In this document: positions 45,050 through 56,628 of the stretch, one piece after another | How the letters are laid out: each line of letters begins with the position of its first letter | Numbering within the stretch: the first letter of the stretch is position 1 | NCBI GenBank assembly: GCA_949751835.1 | Contig: CATKHK010000031.1 | Span: 124,001 to 188,000 of the forward strand | Direction of reading: 5' to 3' | Length of the DNA: 64,000 nt | Origin: Blepharisma japonicum | Taxonomy: Eukaryota > Ciliophora > Heterotrichea > Heterotrichida > Blepharismidae | Translations under genes and position numbers: made by a program | The notes under the pieces: model-generated | What the model was told of the DNA's origin: nothing | Database searches by the model: none | The model's input: the letters and a program-made list of their open reading frames with translations, nothing else

Positions 45050-46617
45050 ATTGTAATATAAATGTTTATATGATAAAGATAATTATGAATAGTAGGAAAT
45101 AAGACTTATAGGATGCCAAAAACAATAGTTTTATTTTACTTGCTCATGTGCCAAATTTGTAATTTTAGCTGATTATTTTTCAAGTATGCGAAATCTGCCA
45201 ATTTATCAAATTTATGACCATAAGACATAAAAATATATGGCCAGAATCTTATAACTTACTATAGTCAGATTAATTCTTTTCAGATAGGGTTTGATTCATT
45301 TATTTATTTTCGTGTCAAACAAAGCTAGATAAATTGAGCTTTTGAATAGATCTATGTTTGACCAGGAAAGTAAAGTTAGTTTATCAGGCTTATTCTAAAG
45401 GATTTAAATTGCTCTTATGGGTATTAGTTGTATCTAAAGATATAAATATATCTCACATATAACAAATAAAATTTTTTATATGAATTATCCATAAAGAAAC
45501 TTTGCCTAAAATTAAAGACCTTTTGTTTTTTTCTAAAAATTTATTAATTATTGACTTATTAGTCAGCATACTCAAACAGGCCAATAATGCTTTCATAAAC
45601 TATTGATTTATCAATTTAAATTATCTTTGATATCACCACAATTAATAATAAATTATCTGCATATAAGATAAATAAATTGCAAATTTATGCATTTAATATA
45701 AAGAAAAATAAATCGATTGAAACTCTTAATAATGGATTATAATTGAAGCATGCAAGAAGTTTTGAAAAAATAGGTCATACTTTTATTTTGGTTAGCCACA
45801 AGAAGCAACAATTTGTGCTTATAATAATTATTAAAGGAGATCATCAATGTTTTGAAAAAAAAAATTGTATCAAAAATTCCTAAAAAAATTAAAGAGATTT
45901 CGATTAAATTACAAGGGATTGGAAGTTATGAAAATTTAAATTAAGAAATCTATCAATGTCCTTTAATAGCAGAAATAATTAAGGATTTTTATCATATAAT
46001 GCTCAATCATACTAAACTTTTCAAAATTCTCCTTGACAATAATATAGCTTGAAAAATTGATCATTATTATTTTAACAAGATTATTACGATCAGCAAACCA
46101 GAAAAATACTTTAAGACTAGCCAGTTATGACTTTAACAATTTAAAACTATTTAAAAATATTCAAGAAATAATTAGTCTAGAATATTCTTGAAGCAGCTTC
46201 CTTTAATTTCATGCCTAATGAGCCTTTTCACTCATGACACAATCAAATCATAATTCATATTATTTTCTTATAATTATATAAAATATAATTACATAACAAT
46301 ATAATTTTTAGTTTTATATAATACAAAACTTTTTAAAACTTTTTAATTGGATATATTTTTATCACAAATAATTAGGCCTTAAGCTCATAAAACTGACTTG
46401 ATGTTAGCTTTTATTGGTTAACAAAATAAACGACCATTTTGATGCAGAAAGCCTAAGGGGAGTAAAGCAAAAATATCAGAAAATGAATTATTCAAGTAGA
46501 TATTCACTTTTTCGATAAAAAATAACTCATTTCGCCTCTAAAAATTGTTAGTGATTTAAACAAAATCTTACAATTAAAGTAAATGATTATAAATACTATA
46601 TATAAGCATTGACAGAC
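45050..46617. other. long intergenic region
   Basis: About 1.6 kb. 45748-46220 (plus) has a frame that looks partly coherent (EIIKDFYHIMLNHTKLFKILL) but is crossed by many UAA/UAG; possibly a decayed gene, not called. The remainder is plain AT-rich DNA. Confidence 0.45.
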
Positions 46618-47088
46618 TTATTGTTTAATTTGGGTTTCCCCCTGAGGTTTAGTGTTTCTTCTCTTTCTTCTCTTGCCAAACACCTTAGATCTATGGTAAT
46701 TTTGCAAGTAACACAGCTGGCACTTACCTTTGGCGTAATGTTGCCTGTCCTTATGAGGGCAATTCCATGCTAATTTGTCTCTTCCGAATCTATGATAACA
46801 ATTGTTGCACATGTTTTTCGCATAGTGTTTTTTATCGTAATGCGTGCATATAGGAACAATACGGGTGGATTTTTGTTCATCAGGAACATTTATGGGTGAA
46901 GACTCTTGACTTTCGCCTGATTCCAGGTGGACAGGCTGAAGGGTCTCATTAGAGAAAATGCAAGGCAGGGACAAACAGATTGGCCACACTTGGTCATTTA
47001 CTTGTGGGACAAGCAAGGATGGCATGTTAGTAAATACACTTGGGATGGAGATCTTCTCAAGTGTCTCTTTTTCGGCCGCAAATTTCAT
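46618..47088 (-). CDS. Cys/His-repeat protein with basic tail
   Basis: 156 aa. The C-terminal half has two repeats of a zinc-binding-looking motif: CTHYDKKHYAKNMCNNCYHRFGR and CPHKDRQHYAKGKCQLCYLQNY (CxH...HYAK..C..CY), then the basic KRRKRR tail, which could be a nuclear signal or bind DNA. I know this motif as a recurring type in protist genomes without an assigned function. The N-terminal half is unstructured. Single exon. Confidence 0.75.
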   Translation of the reverse strand: MKFAAEKETLEKISIPSVFTNMPSLLVPQVNDQVWPICLSLPCIFSNETLQPVHLESGESQESSPINVPDEQKSTRIVPICTHYDKKHYAKNMCNNCYHRFGRDKLAWNCPHKDRQHYAKGKCQLCYLQNYHRSKVFGKRRKRRNTKPQGETQIKQ

Positions 47089-47826
47089 TTTATTTAATGT
47101 CCACCAAACTTCAGTAGAGTCGGTAATAGGCTAAGGATTAACTATTTAAATTCTTATGCAATATTGAAGGTTTTTTTGTGAGATTTAGCTTATTTTTGCA
47201 TAGACCTATTATCAACATTAAAATTGTTAATGGGTAAAAATGCTAAAGCCGTTCAACTTTATTAAATATTAATATTAAAATTTTCTATCAGTTTAAACTT
47301 TAATCCTGAGACACTTTGAGATGAAATTTTAATTATTTTGAATTTGCATTATTTGGTATGAATTTAGGTTTTAATAGAGAAAAGATTTGATTTTTGCTAG
47401 GATGAGCCCTGTATTAATTTTTAAATTATATTAACTTGTATTTTTTGCTGGAATCTCTTTTGATTCACCACCTTTGTAAGCCATTTACAAGTTTCATTTG
47501 TGATTTGGACTTTCTTATTTTTCTTTATCATTTTTAACATTAGCAGCCATAAATAGACCCAACTATAAAAATAATGTATAATCAGAATAATTTTATTTAA
47601 AATTTTCGCTTACAAAATTGTGTTTCAGAATTCTTTTATTTTATAAAATTTTTCAATTACCATATTTATACCCTCAATAGCATATAAGATGGCATTAGAT
47701 GTTTATAAGATTTAAAATAAAAAGAGAATAATTAACTTAACTCCTAAGAAAAGTTTGTATTATAGGATTAGCTTTTACATGAGGTAATAAATTATAATAA
47801 TAGCTTAAATTCGCTCTTAATACGAT
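47089..47826. other. intergenic
   Basis: AT-rich. A 39-codon minus-strand frame at 47421-47540 (MLKMIKKNKKV...) is weak and not called. Confidence 0.5.
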
Positions 47827-48471
<645 letters not shown>

Positions 48472-48724
48472 TTATAAAATGAATTAAATTTTGATTCATT
48501 ATTCGGGTTTCAAAGGGTTCTATCAGTAGAGATTAAAGAAAATATAAAGTTTTTTGAGGTCGACTCACGGGTATTGTATTGCTTAAGTCTTATAATATTT
48601 TATTAGAATTGAGGATCTTTAAGAAGAAAATAAAATGCTAAAGTTCTTATATTAGGTTTTAAGGACAGATTCACTATAAATTGTTAAAAACCGAGATATT
48701 TGGACTCATAATAATGTTATGATT

Positions 48725-48868
48725 TTAATTAGAATTGTCAATTCCTTTCTCTATATTTCGAGTAAATAATCCCCAGAGCACAATCACAATCCAAGCCATA
48801 AGAAACATTCCCATTACAAATTGAATTGCAAAGCAGCTCCAATCTTGATCATTATTTCTTTTTCTCAT
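48725..48868 (-). CDS. 47-aa single-pass membrane protein
   Basis: MRKRNNDQDW, then one strong hydrophobic helix (AIQFVMGMFLMAWIVIVLWG, residues 14-33), then TRNIEKGIDNSN and TAA. Positive residues before and a polar tail after the helix give a clear topology. It sits alone between the Rab6 gene and the CIMIP2-like gene. Not recognised; possibly a small subunit of a membrane complex. Confidence 0.65.
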   Translation of the reverse strand: MRKRNNDQDWSCFAIQFVMGMFLMAWIVIVLWGLFTRNIEKGIDNSN

Positions 48869-49074
48869 TATTTATATATTTATTAACTTTGATAAAATAT
48901 TTTTAAATAAATAATTATTGCAAGGTTAATTAGCCCTAAATGAGGCAAAGAAAAATCTTATAAACCTCAAAAAAGATAATTAATTTCTTCATACCATCTC
49001 TTCTCAAATATTTTTCATAATAAGAAGCTATATTAATAAATTTAAAATCACATAAACTAATATTAAAATTTTGC

Positions 49075-49824
49075 TTAATAAACTAAAACTTTCTTTTTCA
49101 AAGCTCTCAAATTTTGCTTCAGTGGCTCAGGATGAAAAGCTCTCTGAGGATTATACCTATTTCTATATTCACTTGCAGTCATATCTCCATGCAGCTTTTT
49201 AATCGGCTCCCACCCATATCCGTCGAAAAGTGTTGAGTTCTGCACAAACCCTGAAGCTTGTGTTGATGGTCTTTTAGACACCTGCACGCTTTTCCAAAAT
49301 TCTGCATCTGTACTTCTATAAATTTCAGGTCTTTTCTTTTCTTGGTTTACATAAGATTTTCTATAAGTTGTATCAAAAGAGTCATCTGCGTAATTAGGAT
49401 GAGTCTGAGGTATTGTACACTTTCCATGGAATCTTGATATTGTATGATATTCTTCTTCAAGGCCTCCACCAAACTTGCCGTGCATTCTTTTGATTGGAGA
49501 TGAAGATTCATAAGGACGGTTAGGAAATCTTTCAGTTGATCGGGGATTTAAATATTTATCACGGTTGAATTGTTGTCTTACTGTTTTAGTGAAAGAAGAA
49601 CCAAAATTATCGTCAGCTTTGGCACCTGGGATGTACCCTGCATAGCCAGGGATTGCATAGGTTTTCGTCGTTATAGGAGTTTTGGATGTCATGTCTTGTG
49701 AACTGGTTCTGAAGTGGTTATTTGATGTTCAGCACCTCATATCAGTAACGCTGATATCAAGCGATTTCACTTGGGGAGATGAATGGCGAAAACTACTGCT
49801 AACACTATTTAAGTTTCCCAACAT
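49075..49824 (-). CDS. CIMIP2/FAM166-like ciliary microtubule inner protein
   Basis: 249 aa. The motif IPGYAGYIPGAKADDNFG after residue 55 is the hallmark of the CIMIP2/FAM166 and related DUF2475 proteins, microtubule inner proteins of axonemal doublets. PGY/GYG-type motifs recur (FDGYGWEPIKKLHGDMTASEYRNRY). Low in structure, rich in Tyr, Arg and Pro. A UGA Trp (MRCWTSNN) joins a further 44 N-terminal residues, so the start is 49824. Assignment to a specific MIP is not possible. Confidence 0.7.
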
Positions 49825-50245
49825 TTTATTACTTTGAAGTAATTTAAATAAATTAAAGAAAAAAGAGACATTCAATGAAAAGTTAAAAAGATAGTAATAT
49901 TAATAGCATTTCTTGAATATTAACTTTTTCTAAAAATTATAATTCAATTAGGTTAGAGCTAAATTTATTTATGATTTATTAAAAATCATAATTTAAATAT
50001 CAATTAAATTTTAACTTCCCGATTTATATATTATAGAGCTTAAATAATGATAAGTAGATTGGTGAAATATTGCTCCAATTGAATCTTTACTTCAATTAAA
50101 ACAAATCTATTATATTTAATAATTTTACCGTTTAACCATGCCACTAAAATCTTCAACAATCCATAGATTGTACAGTGCAAAGGAGAATAATATTCAAATT
50201 TTCCTAATCGTTGATTAATAGATAATTGATAAGAAATATTTATGA
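49825..50245. other. intergenic
   Basis: AT-rich spacer between two minus-strand genes; no gene or repeat seen. Confidence 0.6.
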
Positions 50246-50543
50246 TTACTTCTTAATATGCTTTGTCCTTGCTGCAGGTGCAGTGCCTTCTCTAAAACCA
50301 TTCTTAGCTTTGCGAGGGATTGATTTAAGATATCTCATTCTTCCAGTACCTTCACCTCTTCTACTGTGGGTTTTAAGTGCCCAGTTATAATGTCTCATTT
50401 TAGCACTAGGATATCCACAAGATGCACATTCTAAAGTTTGCTTATGAAGAGCTCTTTTTCCACATCTTCTGCATACTGTGTGAGTATGTGAATTTCTCTT
50501 TCCTGCGCTAGGTGTGCCTTTAGTCTAAATAGCAATTTACCAT
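50246..50543 (-). CDS. RPL37: 60S ribosomal protein eL37
   Basis: 93 aa. MTKGTPSAGKRNSHTHTVCRRCG, then CASCGYPSAKMRHYNW and GTGRMRYLKSIPRKAKNGFREGT match eL37, with the zinc ligands CxxC...CxxC. The first exon is just the ATG (50541-50543); a 16-nt intron, 50525-50540 (gtaaattgctatttag), follows, then THE remaining 92 codons. Without splicing only a few codons would be read. Binds 5.8S/23S-like rRNA at the tunnel side of the large subunit. Confidence 0.97.
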
Positions 50544-50831
50544 TTGGCTAAATTATACGTAAAATTATGGGACAGGAGAATTATCTTTGATAATATAAAT
50601 ATCAAGGCATTTTGAAATAAATCGTTTAATTAATAGAATTAAAAGAAATAAATTAAATTATAAGCTTAAGATTGATAATATAAAACTTGGATATAAAAAG
50701 AGTCAAATAATTTTGAAAATATAACTCTTATGTAAATTTAAAGCAAATTATCTTTAAATGTGATATGGATAAATGAATCAATAAAAATAAAAACAATAAC
50801 TTCAGCGATTAATAGCTTAATTTAATATAAG

Positions 50832-51374
50832 ATGGAAAGAGGTTTGGAAACTGATATAGAGAATTATTTGTCAAAATCAAAAAATCAAAGAAAGAAGCTT
50901 GTTGATATGGCAAAAAAATATATTGAAGGAAACTCTATAGATAGTAAAAGAGTTCCAAAATATTTTTCAGAGAAATGCAAAATGATTGTATTGCCAAAAA
51001 GTTCACAAAAATCTGAAAAAGAATTAAACCTTGAAAAATCAAATTTTAGTTTAGACCACAGTAAATTTGATTTGCTTATTGATGAAACAGCTGAAATTTT
51101 GACCTCGAGAAATAAAAGATTAAAAACAAAATACTCCAAGAAATATAATTCGATACAAAGAATAATGAAACTAACTTATTTGAATGCCTTTCCAAAATCA
51201 TCAAAAAATCAATTGGAAATTTCTCCAAGAAGCAAAGAATATAGGATAATAATTCCTAATCCAATATTGAGTTCACGAAGATTAAGTCTGAATAGCTCAT
51301 TTGATAGTAACTTAACTAAAAGTTTCAGAACCACACAAAAGTCTGCTCATTTCTCTCTTAGAGCCAGCATGTAA
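50832..51374 (+). CDS. basic Ser-rich protein of unknown function
   Basis: 180 aa, rich in Lys and Ser, with helices near the start (ENYLSKSKNQRKKLVDMAKKY) and an unstructured C-terminal half (SPRSKEYR, SSRRLSLNSSFDSN). No family recognised. The open single frame with a proper ATG and TAA and good composition supports a gene. Confidence 0.65.
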   Translation: MERGLETDIENYLSKSKNQRKKLVDMAKKYIEGNSIDSKRVPKYFSEKCKMIVLPKSSQKSEKELNLEKSNFSLDHSKFDLLIDETAEILTSRNKRLKTKYSKKYNSIQRIMKLTYLNAFPKSSKNQLEISPRSKEYRIIIPNPILSSRRLSLNSSFDSNLTKSFRTTQKSAHFSLRASM

Positions 51375-51576
51375 ATAATTATTAAGCGCAATTTATTATA
51401 TTTGGATTAATTTATCATTGAAGTTAAAAATGAACGTTAATTTATAAGATGTGCCTAGGGCAATATATATATTTTTACTAAACATAAAATATCTTTAATT
51501 AATTAATAGTTATCAAATTGAATGCAATAATTTGTAATCAAAAAAGAGCCGTTTATTGTATTAATTACATTTATAA

Positions 51577-52611
51577 ATGGGTCGACTTTCTCACAAAAAA
51601 CTTCTAAAAGCAGAAAAGCATTTACTGGAACTTGCTGAAATCCCAACTGAAACGACCCGAATTTATCTCGACCATCAAGATAACTACTCAATATTCTGCC
51701 TTCAGTGTGGAGATCCTGAAAAGCCGCCTATGATCATGGTTCATGGTTACATGGGGAGTTCTGTGATGTTTTATCGAATCCTTAAAGGACTATGCCAAGA
51801 ATATAGGCTCTATTGTCTTGATTTATTAGGTATGGGCAGATCAAGCCGTCCTTGTTTTATGATGGAAAGCCGAGAAGAATGTGAAGATTTTTTTGTCTAC
51901 CCTATAGAAGTCTGTAGAGATAGACTAGGAATCGAAAAATTCGTATTAACAGGCCACTCATTTGGTGGCTATGTATCTGGATGCTATGCAGAAAAATACC
52001 CAAATCGTGTAGAAAAATTAGTTTTAATATCTCCAATCGGAATTCCGCGACATCCAATAGGCTGAACTTTTCAAGGATGGATGGAAAGCCAAAGCTTTAA
52101 AGACAGATTTGTGATGAGACTTGTGTGCTTATTCTGGGGTAAAAAAATGTCAGGGGCAACAATTTTGAGAAACGCTGGCCCATTTTCAGGGAGGGTTGTT
52201 GAAATGTATCTAGGAGGTAGAATTTCTGGAATTTCAGAAAAAGAAATGAATAGTGTTTATACATATCTTGAGCAGGTTAACTTATATCCAGGAAGTGGAG
52301 AATATTCTCTTGATCAGATTTTAGACCAAGGGTTATATGCATTATCACCACTTTGTGATAGATTAAAAAATGTCCCAATTGTATATTTATATGGGGATAG
52401 AGATTGAATTCTTCCTGATGGTGCTGAACAAAATTCTAAATTTAATTCTTGTCCTATTATTACTGAAATAATTTCGAATTCAGGGCATCATATGTATCTT
52501 GATAATCCACATGAGTTAGTAACTAAAATTTTAAGAAGTGTAAAAGAGCTGGATAACATGAATAAATTAAACCAAAAACAATTAGAAAATCAAGCAAGCT
52601 TAATGCAATAA
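51577..52611 (+). CDS. ABHD4/ABHD5-like alpha/beta hydrolase
   Basis: 344 aa. MVHGYMGSS (oxyanion), nucleophile Ser128 in GHSFGG, catalytic Asp in YGDRDW and His in SGHHMYLD, which also gives the HxxxxD acyltransferase-type motif of this family. Relatives: ABHD4 (N-acylphospholipid lipase, Ser present) and ABHD5/CGI-58 (Ser lost, lipase activator). The intact Ser suggests an active ABHD4-like lipase. UGA codons at about 52063 (PIGWTFQGW) and 52405 (GDRDWILPDG) read Trp; without them the catalytic Asp-His part is lost. Single exon. Confidence 0.93.
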
Positions 52612-52762
52612 CTGATAATCTTATTTGCTAGGCGAGTTTATTTGCATGAAGTATATTAGTTAAATAAATGGGTAATATATAATAATGGCTTAAGTGCCAA
52701 GTATAATAACTTATTTCAATTTTAATTGTATTAATTAATAATATAATAAATAAGAATTATAA

Positions 52763-54745
52763 TTATAGATTTTGATGACTCTTTCTAGTATAATCAATCA
52801 TATGCTCAAGGTCTTCTTGCAAGTTATTCATCCATTCTCCATATTTCTTAGGCGCACTATTTAATTCATTTCTTTCCATTGGTGAACTTAAATCAATATC
52901 TTCGTCGTCTAAAATTTCACTTTCATATACCTTCAAATTTTTCAGCTTTTTCATAGAACTTTGATTTTCCTTTCTCCATTTTTGGAAAATTTTATTTTCT
53001 CTGAACTCATTTCCAATTTCATTATAAACAAATTTTTCACTTTCCTCGCTTTCGGATTTTTCAATCCTTTTCTTTTTTTGTGGATTATTTGAAATGACTT
53101 TTTTTAGCTTATTTATTTCTTCTTCGAGTATTTGGATTTTATCAGGATTTTCATTGGATAATTTTGCAATAATTTTATTTTTACTTTCGATTTCTCTTTT
53201 TAAATCTTCAATTCTATTTGCTGAATTCACAATTATATTGCTTTGATCAATATAAACTGTTAATTTTTGTAATTCTTTTGAATGCTCATAAATAAGAGCT
53301 TTAATTCTCTCTATTTCGTCATCTTTTATATGAATTTTTTTATTAATTCCGTCAATATCATTTATTGTTTTCAGCATTTCTGTTTCGTATCCTGCAGGAT
53401 ATTCTTTTATAGGTACTGATCTTTCTTCAATTATTTTTTTCTTTCTAATTGCAAATTCTGATTCAATCGAATTTTTTTCGCTTTCCAATCTTATTGCAAT
53501 TTCTCTATCAATAGCAGTTTTTTCTTTTTCAAAAGACGCCTGATATTTTAGTCGGATATCTTCAAAAATTCTTTTCTTTTCGTTTATGTTTGAAAATTGA
53601 TTAAATTCTGGAGTTTCATTTGTATTTTCTCTATTTGATTTTAAAGTAGATAGCTCTTTTTCGTAATCTTGATAGATAATTCTTTTCTCGTTGTCCGCTT
53701 TTATTTTGTATCTTTGCTCCATTTCTTGCACCTTGAAGCTTAAGTTTTCTTCAATTTTTTGGGTATTTTTGGCCAAGTTCATCCCATCAATATCTTTTTT
53801 CTTTTCTTCCCTCATTTTCCTTATTTTTTCCCCAAATTCAATTTCCAATTTTTTACCTTCTCTTATAAGATCTTCATCATATTTTTTCATTAGAAAATCA
53901 GACTGCGCCTTTGAACTTTCATAGCTAGCTTTTTGATCTCGAAAAGCATTTTCCAGTCTTTTTATCTCTAAATCATATTGTGCTTTCGTTGAATTTATTT
54001 CAACTTGCATTGTTTGGCTCTCTTCTCTTCTATAGAGTTCTAATTCTGAAGTGGCTTGATCTTCAAGCCTTTTTGTTTCTTTTTCTATCAATTTTTTATT
54101 TTCTTCTAAATTCAAGGCTCCTTTTTTAGGCGCTGATAAAGCAGAAGCCTCAAAGATTTCTAAATCTTCTAACTGTTTTTTCCAAACCTCTCCTTTTTTT
54201 CTTAATTCTTTATCAAACCCTCCCCTATATTCCCCCAGATCTATAACTTTGTGCCTTTGTAAATCAACAATATAATCTTCCAATTCCTGTTGTCCTTTTT
54301 TCTTTACTTCATCCAACTTCTTTTTCCAATCTTTTTCGAGTTGTGTTATCTCCAATAATGGATCAGATTTCTCTAAGCTTGTCCGTGGTTTCTCCTGTTT
54401 TGTATTAGCTTTCTTTTGACTTTCTGGTTGGCTTTTATTAGGTTGCCTAGTTTTTGATTTTTTTGATTTTAACTCTTGGAATAAATCTTTGTAATATTTG
54501 TCACAGGGGTGATCTCATACACTTTCTCCTGTTTGGAAATTGAAAAAATAGATTTCGCCTTCTTTATTTTGGCATGCTTTTCATGGCTCAGGGAGTGGGG
54601 CTTTTAAACCTTCTTTTGCAATGTACAAAAATTCTTGGTCTTCAGGTAATTTCATACCGAGATAATTTGCGTAGTCAAGAATTTCTTCTTTGGTTGGCTC
54701 GTAGGTTTCATCGATTTCTTCTTCAAGTATTAAGCTGTCTGACAT
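52763..54745 (-). CDS. CEP164: CEP164-like WW-domain coiled-coil protein
   Basis: 660 aa. The N-terminal 95 residues match CEP164: YANYLGMKLPEDQEFLYIAKEG, then the WW domain LPEPWKACQNKEGEIYFFNF and GESVWDHPCDKYYKDL. Both signature tryptophans are UGA. The rest is a long Glu/Lys-rich coiled coil (residues 140-600). CEP164 sits on distal appendages of the basal body and recruits TTBK2 to start ciliogenesis. The start at 54745 is fixed by homology; the uninterrupted frame downstream starts 130 residues later and lacks the WW domain. Much shorter than vertebrate CEP164. Confidence 0.9.
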
Positions 54746-55130
54746 TTAATTGGAAATTAATTAGTTTATCTAGCTCATTTCAATTTAAAAAATTTTTTAA
54801 AATATCAATATTATGGGTGCGATATCTAAAATTAAACTTTTAGCAATTCTTTGCTTTAAATCGCAGGATTCACTTTTTCTTGCATTATAATTTGTGAAAA
54901 CTCAAATTATCCTTTTTGTCTTTAAAATAACTATTCTTTTAGCTTTGCAATTGCTTATTTTATAAGAATTCACCATTTAATAATATTAAAAGCAGATCAC
55001 TTAAAATTGCTACATTTTATTTAACTCTAAAAATAATTATTAATTTGAGGTTATGAAGCTGAGAAATTAGATCGCCATCACTGAACGCCAAATCCAATTT
55101 TCTTCAAATATATAAACCTTAAAATTATAA
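54746..55130. other. divergent intergenic region
   Basis: AT-rich promoter region between CEP164-like and the phosphatase gene. Nothing else seen. Confidence 0.6.
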
Positions 55131-56567
55131 ATGGCTATTAGAATTCCTACAAGACCTTATCCGCAGTTTTCATTGAAGATTTCAAATTCGAATTCAAGCT
55201 TAGTAGGAAAGCCTCAGGGACTAAACTCCAAATCGCCTGAAGATAAAAATCCGAAGTCCCCAATGATGCTTCCTAGTTTAAGCTCTATAAACGCTAATTC
55301 TATCAGCAAAATACGAAAAATCAAAAAGTCTCACACTTTGAAAATAGATAGATCTGCAAGCTCCTTACATAACAGTCCGACCTTAAACGAAATAGTCCCA
55401 CACAAATCTCGATTAAGCTTTAGCAGATCAACCCAGCTGAAATTAACTGCAGACCCTGTAGGCAGTCCTCCACTTTTTGATGATTTATATGAAGAAGAAA
55501 AAGAAATTCAATCCCCTATTTTAAACAGTGACGTTGTTGATGAAGACTCACCTAACTCAGTTTTTAACCCACAGCTAGTCGATGCTGAAAGCTCACAGGC
55601 GTCACATTGGCACAAAATTCCTGAAAATACTAAAAAAAATGACACGATTGAGCCCTTACAAATAAAGAAACCACAAGGTCTTAAGATCAGGGTGGTGAAA
55701 AATAACCAAAGTATATGCACTTCAAGATCTCAAGAAAATCTTTTAAGAGATGCAAATTATTCAAGATTATCAGACATAAATAATACTGGATTGCACTTAG
55801 GAGACACAAAAAGAGTTGAAACTAATTCATCCTCAGACAAAAATAAAATGAAAGATCATTTATATCAGACATTTCAAGCTATGGAATATTTAAATTTGCA
55901 TCCAACGCTTGATATGGATCTTGTAAGGTGTAGGGAAATAATCTTAAGGAAAAAGCCTGGTTTTGAAAACAAGAAAACAGTGATTTTTGACTTGGATGAA
56001 ACTCTGGTTCATTGTGTGGACCATGAAATTGATGAATCCCCAGATGCAATACTTCCAATAAAATTCCCAAATGGGATGATAGCGAAAACCAAAATAAAAA
56101 TCAGACCTTATGCAATAGAATGCCTAAGAGCCGTCAGTAAAATATGTGAAGTGATAATTTTCACTTCCTTCAACCAAGCCCATGCAGATGCTATTATTGA
56201 TTTTATAGATCCTAAAAAAGAGATTATTCATCACAGGCTATACAGAGATAGTTGCGTGATAATTAATGGCCTAATTATTAAAGACCTCAGAATTCTTAAT
56301 AACAGAAACTTAGAAGATATCATCATAATAGACAATTCAGTTTATAGCTTTATGTACCAGCTGGATAATGGCATCCCTATCATTACTTGGACTAATAATG
56401 AAAATGACAAAGAGCTGCTGAACTTAGTCAATTATATTGCAAAGCTTGCGAAATCTGATGATATCAGAATAATAAACAGAAAAACCTTTAAACTTCATAG
56501 GTTTTATACGGATTACCTCAATGAATTCACTAGAGACAGTTCGATAAGACAACAAAAAAATAATTAA
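55131..56567 (+). CDS. FCP1/SCP-type (NLI-interacting factor-like) phosphatase
   Basis: 478 aa. A long Ser-rich N-terminus (1-240) precedes the catalytic FCPH domain: VIFDLDETLVHC with nucleophile Asp287 and acid Asp289, then KIRPYAIECLRAVSKICEVIIFTS, HHRLYRDSC, KDLRILNNRNLEDIIIIDNS and GIPIITWTNNENDKELLNL. Substrates in other species are Ser-phosphates in the RNA polymerase II CTD or in other proteins (CTDSPL-type). No BRCT domain, so SCP-like rather than FCP1. Single exon without UGA. Confidence 0.94.
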   Translation: MAIRIPTRPYPQFSLKISNSNSSLVGKPQGLNSKSPEDKNPKSPMMLPSLSSINANSISKIRKIKKSHTLKIDRSASSLHNSPTLNEIVPHKSRLSFSRSTQLKLTADPVGSPPLFDDLYEEEKEIQSPILNSDVVDEDSPNSVFNPQLVDAESSQASHWHKIPENTKKNDTIEPLQIKKPQGLKIRVVKNNQSICTSRSQENLLRDANYSRLSDINNTGLHLGDTKRVETNSSSDKNKMKDHLYQTFQAMEYLNLHPTLDMDLVRCREIILRKKPGFENKKTVIFDLDETLVHCVDHEIDESPDAILPIKFPNGMIAKTKIKIRPYAIECLRAVSKICEVIIFTSFNQAHADAIIDFIDPKKEIIHHRLYRDSCVIINGLIIKDLRILNNRNLEDIIIIDNSVYSFMYQLDNGIPIITWTNNENDKELLNLVNYIAKLAKSDDIRIINRKTFKLHRFYTDYLNEFTRDSSIRQQKNN

Positions 56568-56628
56568 CTAAGTATAATATCAATTCGTTTTTTATAAGAA
56601 ATTTCCAATAATTTAATTATTCATAGAT

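Noticed and set aside
45748-46220. Long frame if UAA/UAG are also read as Gln
   Set aside because: With all three stops readable every frame is open, so this alone is not evidence; no paralogue to compare.
47421-47540. 39-codon minus-strand frame rich in Lys and Gln
   Set aside because: Competes with a second overlapping frame; composition not decisive.
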